A stretch of 64,000 nt of DNA. Origin: [Zimmermannella] alba NBRC 15616 (GTDB lineage Bacteria; Actinomycetota; Actinomycetes; Actinomycetales; Microbacteriaceae). Both the position numbers and the translations under genes were made by a program. Positions 18,751 to 27,509 of this stretch are shown here, piece after piece. The stretch covers positions 24,162-88,161 of the forward strand of contig NZ_BCSO01000009.1 in the NCBI RefSeq assembly GCF_001570905.1, written 5' to 3'. The notes under the pieces were generated by a model. It did no database searches. It saw nothing but the letters and a program-made list of their open reading frames with translations, and was not told where the DNA came from. Position 1 is the first letter of the stretch. Each line of letters begins with the position of its first letter.

Positions 18751-19184
18751 GAAGTGAAACTCCTTGCGTGGATCGGAAGGCATCAACAATCAAGCCCTGC
18801 GAAAAATGGTTCGCTGGACTCTCGACCGGGCGCCTGAGCGTCGAAGGCGCGAGCCGGTGCTCGCGCGGCACGCCGGAGGTAGCGGAGCGCCAGCGCCGAG
18901 GACGTGAGCCCGTCAGGCACAACTCCACGCGAAGCACGGTAGCAAGCCAGTCTCACTGGCAGCGGGGTGCAAAACCGGTTCAATTCACCACGCGCGATCC
19001 TCCGAGATCCCCATGGGTACGCGGATCAGGCGGGGTCTCGCGAGACGAAAAGGTGGGTTCAAGATTGCTGCAATGCGTTGTGGAACCGTTATCCAGACCT
19101 CCCTTTGCGGTGGAGAATCGGCGTGATTTCCTCGCTGATCAGGCCTGTTGGCAGGAATCCGTGACCTTGGTCGGGGGAGAATAG

Positions 19185-20234
19185 ATGCGGCGCAATTCCA
19201 AAGGAGGAATCGTGGTGGAGAGCAATGGGGCCGCATCGCGCTTGAGCGAGCCGCCCGCACGAGCTGCGCGAGGTGCTGTGACGCGTGCTGAACACGACCC
19301 CGCCGCTGATGAGTCACTGGATCTGAATCGATTCCGCAACGTCGTCAACGAATCCTTCGTCCCGCTCGAGATCACCGCCGACGATCCTGCGTCATTCCGG
19401 GCGCGGGTAAGTCACGTCAATGTTCACGGCGTCTCATTCACGGACATCCGCGCGGGCGCCCACACGGTGCTGCGCACGCCCGAGCTCATTGCTGAATCGA
19501 GTGAGCACTGTGTGAAGATCTCGCGGCAAATGGAGGGGCGCGGCATCCACCGGCAGCACGGGCGAAGTGTTGACCTGCAGCCGGGTGACCTTGTCGTCTA
19601 CGACACCTCGCAGCCCTACGAGCTGAGCTTCACGGACGACTTTCGCGTGCTCGTCATGATGGTGCCGCACGAGCGACTCAAAGTGCCACCGCACGCCATG
19701 AACGACATCACCGCGGTGCGCCTCGACGGCTCCAGCGGTCTTGGCCGGGTGGTTTCGCCGTTTCTTGCCACCCTCGGCACGAGCCTTGACGAACTCCGCG
19801 GCCCCGCAGGCGTCTACCTTGTGCAGAGTGCGGTGCAGCTCGTGGACACCCTGCTTGCGAACTCCTTTGACCTCAACCGGGTGGCGGCTGACCCGCACCG
19901 GGCGCTCCTCGAATCCATTCGGGATGACATCGATCAAAGGCTCGGTGATACGACGCTGAGCCCCAGCACCATCGCGGAACGCGCCTACATTTCTGTCCGG
20001 CACCTCCATGCGCTCTTCCACGATCGTGGCGAGACAGTCGCTGGCTACATCCGCAAGCGCCGCCTCGAGTGCGCCTACCTCGACCTGGTGAATCCCGAGT
20101 ACGCGCACCGTTCGGTGAGCGCCATCGGCGCGGATTGGGGGCTCGCGAATGCGGCCCACTTTAGCCGGCTCTTCAAGGTGCGCTATGGCGAGTCGCCAAG
20201 CGAGGTGCGGCGCCGCGCCTTCGCGAGGAACTAG
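19185..20234 (+). CDS. AraC/XylS-family regulator, FeaR-like
   Basis: A 349-residue protein with an AraC-binding-like N-terminal domain (about 45-220) and a C-terminal pair of helix-turn-helix motifs: LSPSTIAERAYISVRHLHAL and IGADWGLANAAHFSRLFKVRYGESP. This architecture is that of FeaR, NphR and similar activators of aromatic amine or phenolic catabolism. A second member of the same type is encoded at 41802-42794 at the other side of the catabolic island. ATG 19185 follows GGGGGAG; GTG 19212/19215 after AAGGAGGA is an equally good alternative start. It may activate the downstream amine/aldehyde genes or the island as a whole; that is inference. Confidence 0.88.
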   Translation: MRRNSKGGIVVESNGAASRLSEPPARAARGAVTRAEHDPAADESLDLNRFRNVVNESFVPLEITADDPASFRARVSHVNVHGVSFTDIRAGAHTVLRTPELIAESSEHCVKISRQMEGRGIHRQHGRSVDLQPGDLVVYDTSQPYELSFTDDFRVLVMMVPHERLKVPPHAMNDITAVRLDGSSGLGRVVSPFLATLGTSLDELRGPAGVYLVQSAVQLVDTLLANSFDLNRVAADPHRALLESIRDDIDQRLGDTTLSPSTIAERAYISVRHLHALFHDRGETVAGYIRKRRLECAYLDLVNPEYAHRSVSAIGADWGLANAAHFSRLFKVRYGESPSEVRRRAFARN

Positions 20235-20272
20235 CTGCTTGACGAAGCGAGGACGTCGTGAATGTGATCGCG

Positions 20273-20686
20273 TCACGCGCTGACGATTTCCTCCGCTGCT
20301 TCGATGCCATCTCGAACATCGAGTGCTGTCGCGGGTGCTCGGTCTTCGCTCGGGTACTCGGTCGCGTTGCGCACGTGCCGCATCCACTCGAACTCCGCGA
20401 GTGACGGGTGTAAGACGAACTCGGCGGCGGCAATGCCCGTGTTTCGATGAGCTCCACCGCTCGGTCGAACGCGAAGCCCGTGTGCAGCGAGAACTGCTGT
20501 GAGCGCCTTCCGTGCGGCATCGTATGCGGCAGTGAAGGCCATGGCCTGGTCCTCCGTTCCGGCCAGCGCTTGTGCTGTTCGCACGTGCTGCGCCGCTTGC
20601 TTGAGGATGAACTGTGCGTGCTCGGTGTTCGGGGCGACCTCTTCAATCCGTCGCTGCTCGACGAGCTGCCGAATCGTGTTACTCAC
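20273..20686 (-). CDS. HEPN-domain protein (toxin-like partner of MNT protein)
   Basis: A 137-residue all-helical protein of the HEPN superfamily: HAQFILKQAAQHVRTA, AAYDAARKALTAVLAAHGL, then RHVRNATEYPSED. The RNase-type RX4-6H motif is not intact. Instead it has RNxxEY, like HEPN proteins that rely on other residues or are targets of the partner enzyme. It starts with GTG 20686 inside the 3' end of the nucleotidyltransferase gene (8-base overlap), so the two are translated together. In related MNT-HEPN modules the nucleotidyltransferase AMPylates and neutralises the HEPN toxin. Confidence 0.78.
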   Translation of the reverse strand: MSNTIRQLVEQRRIEEVAPNTEHAQFILKQAAQHVRTAQALAGTEDQAMAFTAAYDAARKALTAVLAAHGLRVRPSGGAHRNTGIAAAEFVLHPSLAEFEWMRHVRNATEYPSEDRAPATALDVRDGIEAAEEIVSA

Positions 20687-21272
20687 GCAGCTCGCCCGTC
20701 AGGACATCCAGCATTGGTCGTGAACGGACGGTCGCGACAAACGGTGCGGGGGATTGTGCGTGCCATTCGTCTTCGGCCAGACGAGTGATGTTGACTGCAA
20801 GGTTGAGCCGCTCAGATGCGACGGCAGCTTGCTCACTCAGGGTGCGTCGCGGGATGTCGCCAACGACAAGGACGTCGAGATCGTTCGGGTACGGTCCGGC
20901 AATTCCAGCCCGTCGTGCGGCCCATGATCCAAAAATCAGGAGCTCGCTGATGCTGTCGATGCCACCGAAGAGTTCGCGAACGACCGGCACGGGGCCGTAC
21001 GTAGCCAGCACGAGCTGTGACATGAGGCTGTACAGGGGGTGTGACTTGTTTGCTCGGACAAGGCGGTTTCGACCCTCGATGCGGTCGACGACGACATCGC
21101 TTTCGACAAGGCGACCGATCTCGCGATGCACGATGGGTGCGCTAACGCTCGATCGGCGCCCAAGCTCGCTCAGTGTGAGTTCCTCGTCTGGATGGAGGAA
21201 AAGTTCGGCGAGCACCGCTCCGACGGCGTCAGAGCGTATGAAGGGTGTGAGCGCTGCCGGTGCTCGTTTCAT
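20679..21272 (-). CDS. winged-helix + MNT nucleotidyltransferase (antitoxin-like)
   Basis: A 197-residue fusion. An N-terminal winged helix-turn-helix (about 8-80; LTLSELGRRSSVSAPIVHRE, then the RIEGRNRLVRANKSHPLY wing) is followed by a minimal nucleotidyltransferase domain. That domain carries GSWAARRAG and DLDVLVVGD, the GS...DxD metal-binding pattern. It is the first gene of a two-gene MNT-HEPN operon. The DNA-binding domain and the inverted repeat placed immediately before its start codon (21273-21298) suggest autorepression. The island is small and unrelated to its catabolic neighbours, as expected for a mobile defence-type module. Confidence 0.8.
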   Translation of the reverse strand: MKRAPAALTPFIRSDAVGAVLAELFLHPDEELTLSELGRRSSVSAPIVHREIGRLVESDVVVDRIEGRNRLVRANKSHPLYSLMSQLVLATYGPVPVVRELFGGIDSISELLIFGSWAARRAGIAGPYPNDLDVLVVGDIPRRTLSEQAAVASERLNLAVNITRLAEDEWHAQSPAPFVATVRSRPMLDVLTGELRE

Positions 21273-21298
21273 ATAACGTGATCATATATTCACGTTAT
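21273..21298 (-). promoter_or_regulatory. operator overlapping a leaderless promoter of the MNT-HEPN operon
   Basis: The inverted repeat ATAACGTGA-N8-TCACGTTAT has exact 9-bp arms (21273-21281 and 21290-21298). On the minus strand TATGAT (21286-21281) is a good -10, with TTGTTT about 18 bases upstream. The ATG at 21272 is only 8 bases after the -10, so the transcript should be leaderless and the operator should block RNA polymerase. Confidence 0.65.
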
Positions 21299-21476
21299 GG
21301 GAATAAACAATGCGGTGTGCGTAGCTCAGGGAAACGGCATGACGCATTTGCGTTGGAGCGCGGAGTCGTTGCCGCGGCGTGCACGAGGGAGCGCGGATGC
21401 TGTCTCGTGTCAGCACGGCACCTAGGCTCCTGAGCAACGAACCTCAACGACGAGGCTCGACAACGCATCGCCTGCA

Positions 21477-23087
21477 ATGACGGAGGCCATCATGCACACC
21501 CAAACAATTGGGCAGGCCGCGCCTGCCACCACGGCACCTGTGACGCCAGCATCCGGCATCCCGACACCAACACGAAAGCTCGGGACGTTTTCGATCGCGA
21601 TGATGATCGTCGCGGCATCCGCGCCGCTCACCGTTATCGCCGGTGGCGCACCGAGTAGTTTCGCCGTGAGTGGCATCACCTCGGTTCCTGCCGCCTACCT
21701 CGTGCTTGCCGCGGTCCTCGCGCTCTTTGCCTTTGGATACGCGGCCATGGCGCGACACATTACGAACCCCGGTGCCTTCTACGCTTACGTGGCCCGCGGG
21801 CTCGGGCGACCCCTCGGTGTCGCCTCCGCGATCGGTGCGATGGTGTCCTACCTCGCCATGGAGTTCGGCATCTTCGGCATGTTCGGGTTCACCGTCGCGG
21901 ACTGGCTCACCGTTCGATTCGGGCTTGAAACGAGCTGGTGGATGTGGGCGCTCGCGGGCGTGCTCATCGTCGGGGTGCTCGGCATGTGGCGAATCGATTT
22001 TTCAGCCCGGGTCATCGCGGTGCTCGTGGCGCTTGAGTTCCTCGCCGTTGGCGTTGTGGATGCCGTCGGGCTGGGTGCAGCGCCAGAGGGGTACCCGCTC
22101 GACGCGATCAACCCGGCATCTCTCATCACGCCCGAAGTTGGCGTCTTGCTCGCCTTCGGTGTGGCCGCGTTCATGGGCTTCGAGTCGGCGGCGATCTACG
22201 CGCACGAGGCAAAGAATCCGCGCACGACGATCGGTCGCGCGACCTTCCTCGCGGTGATCGGCGTCGGACTCTTCTACAGCATTTCGGCCTGGGCACTCAC
22301 CGTCGGCGTCGGGCCCTCGCAGGTCGTTGCCCAGTCCGAGGAACTCGGTCCCGGCATCGTCTTCGCGCTCATCGGCGCGCACTTGCCCGAGGTCGTCGTC
22401 GACATCGTGAACGCGCTTTTCATCACGAGTCTTTTCGCAGCGCTCCTCTCGTTCCACAACGCGGTCTCTCGCTACATCGCCGAGCTTGGCCGGGAGCGCG
22501 TTGCCCCGCAGGTCTTCGCGAAGCGCACCGAGAATGGAGCCCCGATCGTCGGCTCGCTCACGCAGACGGTCCTCTCGATCATCGTCACGCTCGGCTTCGT
22601 GCTCGGTGACCCGGGTGACCCCCTCTACCCGGTCCTCACCATGTTCACCTGGCTCACGAACACGGGTGCGTTCGGACTCGTCCTGCTCATGTGCTTTGTG
22701 GCGGTCGCCATCATTGCCTTCTTCATCCGCGACGACCGCGGTGTGGGCGCCTGGTCGCGGCTGTTCGCACCCGCGATCGCCGCGATGGCGCTCGGGGCTG
22801 TGTTTATCCTCGTGCTCGTGAACTTCCCGCTCATGCTCGGGCAGGAGGAAGCTGACCTGCTCACCTGGATTCTGCCAAGCCTCGTCATCGTGCCCGGTGC
22901 GCTCGGGTTTGCCTGGGCGATGTACCTCAAGAGCGCGCGACCCGAGGCCTATGCGGGGATCGCAGCCGATATGGATGCCCCGACCGGCGTCATCCCGATC
23001 GTCCATCCCGCACCCGGCGCGGACCGTGCTCCCTTCATGGCTGATGCACATGAGCCCGCTCCCGGGGCGCCGGCCACCCGTCGCTGA
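21477..23087 (+). CDS. APC-family amino acid/amine permease
   Basis: A 536-residue polytopic permease with about 12 hydrophobic helices. It has the APC-type N-terminal pattern (KLGTFSIAMMIVAASAPLTV), a GAFYAYVARGLGRPLG loop and the helix 6 region FMGFESAAIYAHEAKNPRTT. An uncharged N-terminal extension of about 30 residues and a Pro/Ala-rich C-terminal tail are cytoplasmic. It is followed after 64 bases by an aldehyde dehydrogenase, the pair being probably one transcript. Given the amine-oxidation genes nearby, an aromatic amine or amino acid is the likely substrate. The family is certain, the substrate is inferred. Confidence 0.88.
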   Translation: MTEAIMHTQTIGQAAPATTAPVTPASGIPTPTRKLGTFSIAMMIVAASAPLTVIAGGAPSSFAVSGITSVPAAYLVLAAVLALFAFGYAAMARHITNPGAFYAYVARGLGRPLGVASAIGAMVSYLAMEFGIFGMFGFTVADWLTVRFGLETSWWMWALAGVLIVGVLGMWRIDFSARVIAVLVALEFLAVGVVDAVGLGAAPEGYPLDAINPASLITPEVGVLLAFGVAAFMGFESAAIYAHEAKNPRTTIGRATFLAVIGVGLFYSISAWALTVGVGPSQVVAQSEELGPGIVFALIGAHLPEVVVDIVNALFITSLFAALLSFHNAVSRYIAELGRERVAPQVFAKRTENGAPIVGSLTQTVLSIIVTLGFVLGDPGDPLYPVLTMFTWLTNTGAFGLVLLMCFVAVAIIAFFIRDDRGVGAWSRLFAPAIAAMALGAVFILVLVNFPLMLGQEEADLLTWILPSLVIVPGALGFAWAMYLKSARPEAYAGIAADMDAPTGVIPIVHPAPGADRAPFMADAHEPAPGAPATRR

Positions 23088-23151
23088 ATCGAATCACCTC
23101 ACCGAAACATTCACCACCACTCGCATGTACGACCCTCACCAAGGAGGAACC

Positions 23152-24567
23152 ATGAGTTGGAACACCGCACAGGAACTACTTGACGCGATCACCGACGAGA
23201 CCGGTCGCGAAGTCTTCGACCCGGCGACCGGCGAGCTCATCGGCAAAGCGCCAGTCGCGAACGAGGCCGATCTCGAGGACGCGATCGCGCGCGCCCAGGC
23301 AGCGCAGAAGGCGTGGGCAGCGAAGCCCGTCGCCGAGCGCAACGAGCTCCTCGTGAAGGCTGCTGAAGCGATTGAGGCGGCGGCCGAGCCCCTCGCCGAA
23401 ATCCTCTCCCGCGAGCAGGGCAAGCCCCTCAACGGCCCGAACGCCCGCTTCGAGGTCGGCGGATGCGCGGGCTGGTTCCGCGCGAACGCAAGCTTCGCCC
23501 TCGAACCGGAAACGATCGTGGATGACGAGACGCAGCGCTCGGTCATGGTCTACGACCCGATCGGTGTCGTCGGGGCGATCAGCCCGTGGAACTGGCCGAT
23601 GATGATCTCGGTCTGGCAGTGGGCTCCGTCCCTCAAGATGGGGAACACAGTCGTCGCGAAGCCGGCATCGTCGACGACGCTCTCGGTGCTCGCGCTCGGC
23701 CACGTCGTGAACTCGGTGCTGCCGGAGGACCTCCTCATCGTCGTCCCCGCATCCGGCCGCATTGCCTCGAAGCTCGCGAGTGATGAGCGCATCGGCAAGG
23801 TCATGTTCACGGGCTCGACCGAAGTCGGAAAGACGATTGCGCGCGAAGCGGCTGGCTCGGTTGCGCGTGTGACCCTCGAACTCGGCGGTAACGACGCGGG
23901 CATCGTCTTGGACGACGCCGATCCCGCGAAGATCGCCGAGGGTGTGTTCTGGGGCGCCTTCATCAACACCGGGCAGACCTGTGCTGCCTTGAAGCGCCTC
24001 TACGTCCCTGCATCGATCTACGACGAGGTTGTGGATGCGGTCGCCAAGGTCGCCGAGTCGACGCCGATGGGTGTGGGACTTGACGAGCAGAACGTCCTCG
24101 GGCCGCTCCAGAACAAGGATCAGTACGAGATTGTCGCGGACCTCGTGGAGAAGGCGCGCTCGGCTGGTGCCCGCATCGTGGTCGGCGGCAACCCGGATCC
24201 TGAGCAGCCCGGATTCTTCTACCCGTCGACGATCGTAGCCGACATCGAGAACGACAACCCGCTCGTCGCGGAGGAGCAGTTCGGCCCGGTGCTGCCGATC
24301 GTGAAGTACGACTCGCTCGACCAGGCGATCGAGTGGGCGAACGCGCTCGACGTGGCGCTCGGCTCATCCGTGTGGTCGTCCAACGAGGAGCGCGCGCTTG
24401 AGGTTGCGTCTCGACTTGTGGCCGGAACGACGTGGATCAACTCGCACGGCACCCTGCACCCTGCCGTCCCCTTCGGCGGCGCGAAGCAGTCGGGCTACGG
24501 CGTCGAGTTCGGCGTCGACGGGCTCAAGCACGTCGCGCAGCCCCACGTCATCACCGTGACCAAGTAG
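23152..24567 (+). CDS. NAD(P)-dependent aldehyde dehydrogenase, aromatic aldehyde type (inferred)
   Basis: A 471-residue ALDH. The ATG 23152 start follows AAGGAGG. The cofactor-site motif SPWNWP, catalytic Glu in LELGGND and catalytic Cys in NTGQTCAALKR are present. The C-terminal region EEQFGPVLPIV and the PFGGAKQSGYG segment are complete. Its position between the amine permease and the hpa genes suggests oxidation of 4-hydroxyphenylacetaldehyde (from tyramine) or phenylacetaldehyde to the acid. Sequence alone does not fix the substrate. Confidence 0.92.
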   Translation: MSWNTAQELLDAITDETGREVFDPATGELIGKAPVANEADLEDAIARAQAAQKAWAAKPVAERNELLVKAAEAIEAAAEPLAEILSREQGKPLNGPNARFEVGGCAGWFRANASFALEPETIVDDETQRSVMVYDPIGVVGAISPWNWPMMISVWQWAPSLKMGNTVVAKPASSTTLSVLALGHVVNSVLPEDLLIVVPASGRIASKLASDERIGKVMFTGSTEVGKTIAREAAGSVARVTLELGGNDAGIVLDDADPAKIAEGVFWGAFINTGQTCAALKRLYVPASIYDEVVDAVAKVAESTPMGVGLDEQNVLGPLQNKDQYEIVADLVEKARSAGARIVVGGNPDPEQPGFFYPSTIVADIENDNPLVAEEQFGPVLPIVKYDSLDQAIEWANALDVALGSSVWSSNEERALEVASRLVAGTTWINSHGTLHPAVPFGGAKQSGYGVEFGVDGLKHVAQPHVITVTK

Positions 24568-24624
24568 CCGGGTCGGGGGTCCGGGTTCCGCCCGGCACCC
24601 GCGCCCATGCCTGGCGCTCAACAT

Positions 24625-24686
24625 ATCTGGCGCAAATGGTTGGTCCGGTCACAAATTTGTGACCGGACCAACCATTTGCGCCAGAT
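24625..24686. repeat. 62-bp perfect palindrome without loop, family A
   Basis: Positions 24625-24655 and 24656-24686 are exact reverse complements, 31 bp each, with centre CACAAATTTGTG. The arm contains GCGCAAATGGTTGGTCCGGT, the core shared with 15342-15398 and 37729-37786. It lies between the convergent aldehyde dehydrogenase and HpaI genes. A cruciform, bidirectional terminator or protein-binding site are all possible. Confidence 0.9.
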
Positions 24687-24735
24687 TTCTTGCGGGAGGC
24701 GGGAGACGGGAGGGGACGGGGGAGAGGGGCTGGGG

Positions 24736-25548
24736 TTAGTAGCTCGCGCGGGTGGTGGAATCGCCGGAGCAGAGCTCGGCGGCGAACTTCTCGGAGGTGC
24801 GGGCGACGGTCGCCACATCCGCGTCGACGAGCACGAAATCGACCCCGGCATCGAGGTATCGCTTGCGGGCTTCCTCACCGAATGCATTCACGCCGACGGG
24901 CTTGCCCGCCTTGTGCGCAGCGGTGATCGCACGTTCGACCGCGGCAACGACCTCGGGACGCTCTTGCTCGCCGAGTAGGCCCATGGACGCGGCAAGGTCG
25001 CTCGGTCCGACGAACACCGCATCCACGCCATCCACCGCGACGATCGCGTCAGCATTCTCGACCGCCTCAACCGTCTCAATCTGCACGGTGAGTGAAACGA
25101 GTTCGGATGCTCGCGCCAGGTAGTCGGGCACGCGATTCCACCGCGCACCACGAGCCAGTGCTGAGCCGACGCCTCGCACGCCGCGCGGTGGGTAGTGCAT
25201 GGCCGCGACCGCAGCTTCAGCGTCCTCTGCCGTGTTCACCATCGGAACGAGCATGTTCTGCGCCCCGAGATCGAGGTATTGCTTGATGACTACCTTGTCG
25301 TTGACTGGCACGCGCACGACCGGCGTGGTCGGGTACGCGGCGGCCGCCTGCAGCTGCAGCTGAATCGATTCAAGCCCGAGTGGCGAGTGTTCCGCATCGA
25401 TCAAGAGCCAGTCGAGGCCAGCGCCCGCGACAATCTCGGCCATGAGCGGCGAACCGGAGCACACCCACATGCCGGCGAGTGCGCGTTGCCGTGAAGCCTC
25501 GCGAAGGCGGTCGGCGAAGGTCGGCGGAAGGTCTACACGAAGCGACAT
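24736..25548 (-). CDS. hpaI: 4-hydroxy-2-oxoheptanedioate aldolase (HpaI/HpcH family)
   Basis: A 270-residue class II pyruvate aldolase that splits 4-hydroxy-2-oxoheptane-1,7-dioate into pyruvate and succinic semialdehyde. Motifs: MWVCSGSPLMAEI, LLIDAEHSPLG, the metal-binding Glu of SLTVQIETVEA and Asp of VGPSDLAASMG, and the substrate Arg region PPRGVRGVGSA. The ATG at 25548 lies inside the end of the hydratase gene (16-base overlap), so it is co-translated with it. Its product succinic semialdehyde is the substrate of the GabD enzyme encoded at 46438-47907. Confidence 0.92.
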   Translation of the reverse strand: MSLRVDLPPTFADRLREASRQRALAGMWVCSGSPLMAEIVAGAGLDWLLIDAEHSPLGLESIQLQLQAAAAYPTTPVVRVPVNDKVVIKQYLDLGAQNMLVPMVNTAEDAEAAVAAMHYPPRGVRGVGSALARGARWNRVPDYLARASELVSLTVQIETVEAVENADAIVAVDGVDAVFVGPSDLAASMGLLGEQERPEVVAAVERAITAAHKAGKPVGVNAFGEEARKRYLDAGVDFVLVDADVATVARTSEKFAAELCSGDSTTRASY

Positions 25549-26318
25549 GAAATCGTCCCCATTCGTCCATAGTCGCAGAGCACGGTGTCTCCCCGGTCAA
25601 TCCACATCGGGCGCGTGAATGAGCCGGCGAGGATGATCTCGCCCGCCTCAAGCTTCTGGCCGTGCTGGTGGAACTTGTTCGTGAGCCACGCGACGCCCAT
25701 GCCCGGGTGGTTGAGGACCCCGGCGGCGACGCCCGTCTCTTCGACCGTCTCGTTCTTGTAGAGGAGTGCGGAGACCCAGCGAACGTCGATCTCGTCCGGG
25801 CGCATTGGGTTACCACCGAGCACCATCCCGCCGTAGGCCGCGTTGTCGGAGATCGTGTCGACGATCGTGCGGCCCTCCATCTCGATGTGCGAGTTGAGGA
25901 TTTCGAGGGCAGGCGTCACGTATTCGGTCGCGCGGAGCACATCGAAGAGCGTGCAGTTCGGGCCTTCGAGCGCATCCTTGAGGACGAAGGCGAGCTCGAC
26001 CTCGATGCGGACGTTCGAGAACTGGCCGTGTTCGATGACGGCACCGTTCTCGTGAATCGTGTCAGCAAACATGACGCCATAGTCAGGTTCGGTGATGCCG
26101 GTGGCCTGCTGCATCGCCTTTGATGTGAGACCAATCTTGCGGCCAGCGATGCGGCGCCCCTCAGCGAGTGCCTTGTCGCGCCACACCCCCTGGATGGCGT
26201 AAGCATCCTCGACGGTTGCGTCGGGGTAACGGGCGGTGATGCGGGGAATGACGCTCCTGTCGCGCTCTGCGCGCGCGAGCTCCTCCGCGATGACTTCGAT
26301 GTCTGATCGCTCAAGCAT
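25533..26318 (-). CDS. hpaH: 2-oxo-hept-4-ene-1,7-dioate hydratase
   Basis: A 261-residue member of the FAH/MhpD hydratase family. I take ATG 26318 (MLERSDIEVIAEELARAERD) as start because it matches the family N-terminus; the extension to 26405 is not conserved-looking. Motifs: GRKIGLTSKAMQ, EPDYGVMFADTI, the metal-site Glu residues of NVRIEVELAFVL and the NHPGMGVAWLTNK segment. It adds water to the dienoate just before HpaI cleavage. It is the first gene of the two-gene hpaH-hpaI operon. Confidence 0.92.
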   Translation of the reverse strand: MLERSDIEVIAEELARAERDRSVIPRITARYPDATVEDAYAIQGVWRDKALAEGRRIAGRKIGLTSKAMQQATGITEPDYGVMFADTIHENGAVIEHGQFSNVRIEVELAFVLKDALEGPNCTLFDVLRATEYVTPALEILNSHIEMEGRTIVDTISDNAAYGGMVLGGNPMRPDEIDVRWVSALLYKNETVEETGVAAGVLNHPGMGVAWLTNKFHQHGQKLEAGEIILAGSFTRPMWIDRGDTVLCDYGRMGTISCRFV

Positions 26319-26492
26319 GCGGCTTATTCTCACATGCGGATCCGGGAAGACTCCGGGGAACGCGGGGCGCAGGCGGGCATCAGCCAGCAAGCGCAGACGT
26401 GACACATGTCATGCCCGGGCCATGACATACCTCACGCAAGATAGTGATTGGTGGCACTACTGCGCAGGAGCGCTCATCCACACACTGGAACC

Positions 26493-27473
26493 ATGACCGA
26501 GAACCAGACCCCCACCGCACACTTCCTGGCGCACTCCGAAGGCCACACTGCCGCCGTTGGGCTCGATCCCGCCGCGCAAACTCCTGCGGCTGCTCAGCCT
26601 CGCGAAGGGCTCCCCATGCCCCACACCTACGGCCTCCACGCGCACCGTCAGCCATGGTGGAAGGGCCTGCTCGTCATCCTCACGCTTGCACTGAGTTACG
26701 GCGTCATCATGGTGATCAGCCAGGTGCTCGGCTTCTTCGCCGGAGTGCTCGTCGGCTTCACGAACCCCATCAACCCCATCACGATGCTCGCCCTCAACCT
26801 CAGCTGGGCGTCCATGATCTTCATTGCGCCGCTCGTGACTCGCCTCTTTTACAAGGTGCCCAAGGGGAGCGTGTCCTCGCTCGAAGGGCGGTTGCGTTGG
26901 GGCCGTCTCGGCAAGGCGCTGCTGTGGATCCTGCCGCTCTACCTGCTGCTCAATCTCAGCTACCCGCTCTGGATGCCCTCGCTCGGCACCGGCGCGATGA
27001 CCGCCATGCACTGGGGGCTTCTCGCTGTGGCGATCTTTACCACCCCGCTTCAGGCCGCAGGTGAGGAGTACACCTTCCGCGGGGCGGCGAACATCGCTGC
27101 AGCGAGCTGGGCGGGCAGCGAACGCGCAGGCCTCGTCGTCGGCATGATCGTCTCGAACCTCATCTTCGGCCTTGCTCACGGCGCAACCGATCCCTGGCTC
27201 ATCGTGTACTACCCGCTCTTCGGGCTCGGCTGTGCGCTCCTCGCTTACAAGACGCGGGGCCTGGAAACGTCGATCGTGGTGCACGCTGCGAATAACGTTG
27301 TCTCCTTCGTGCTCGCGAGCTTGTCGGGCGCTGACTTCAACACAATGTTCGACCGCAGCAACGGTGTCGGCGGCCCCTTCGTATTCATTCCTCTCGCGCT
27401 CATGGCGGTCATCGTCGCCGTCACCTGGTACTGGGAAGGTCGCAAGGAACATCGCCTGAAGCAACTGGCGTAG
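26493..27473 (+). CDS. CPBP-family (CAAX-type) intramembrane metalloprotease
   Basis: A 326-residue polytopic protein with about eight hydrophobic helices and the three Abi/CPBP motifs: EEYTFRG (about 190), FGLAHG (about 225) and HAANNVVSF (about 275). These carry the Glu-Glu-Arg, His and His-Asn that bind metal and water. The start ATG 26493 (MTENQTPTAHFLAHSEGH) precedes an 85-base cytoplasmic-coding leader. Bacterial members process peptides or confer self-immunity to bacteriocins; the substrate here is unknown. A histidine kinase gene follows within a few bases, so the three genes to 29323 may be one operon. Confidence 0.85.
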   Translation: MTENQTPTAHFLAHSEGHTAAVGLDPAAQTPAAAQPREGLPMPHTYGLHAHRQPWWKGLLVILTLALSYGVIMVISQVLGFFAGVLVGFTNPINPITMLALNLSWASMIFIAPLVTRLFYKVPKGSVSSLEGRLRWGRLGKALLWILPLYLLLNLSYPLWMPSLGTGAMTAMHWGLLAVAIFTTPLQAAGEEYTFRGAANIAAASWAGSERAGLVVGMIVSNLIFGLAHGATDPWLIVYYPLFGLGCALLAYKTRGLETSIVVHAANNVVSFVLASLSGADFNTMFDRSNGVGGPFVFIPLALMAVIVAVTWYWEGRKEHRLKQLA

Positions 27474-27509
27474 TTCGTGCAGCGACGCCCCCGTGGAAGG
27501 ATGAACGCC

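Noticed and set aside
18751..19184. Operator or riboswitch between the betaine importer and the AraC gene
   Set aside because: No inverted or direct repeat with convincing symmetry and no recognised riboswitch core were found; only promoter function can be assumed.
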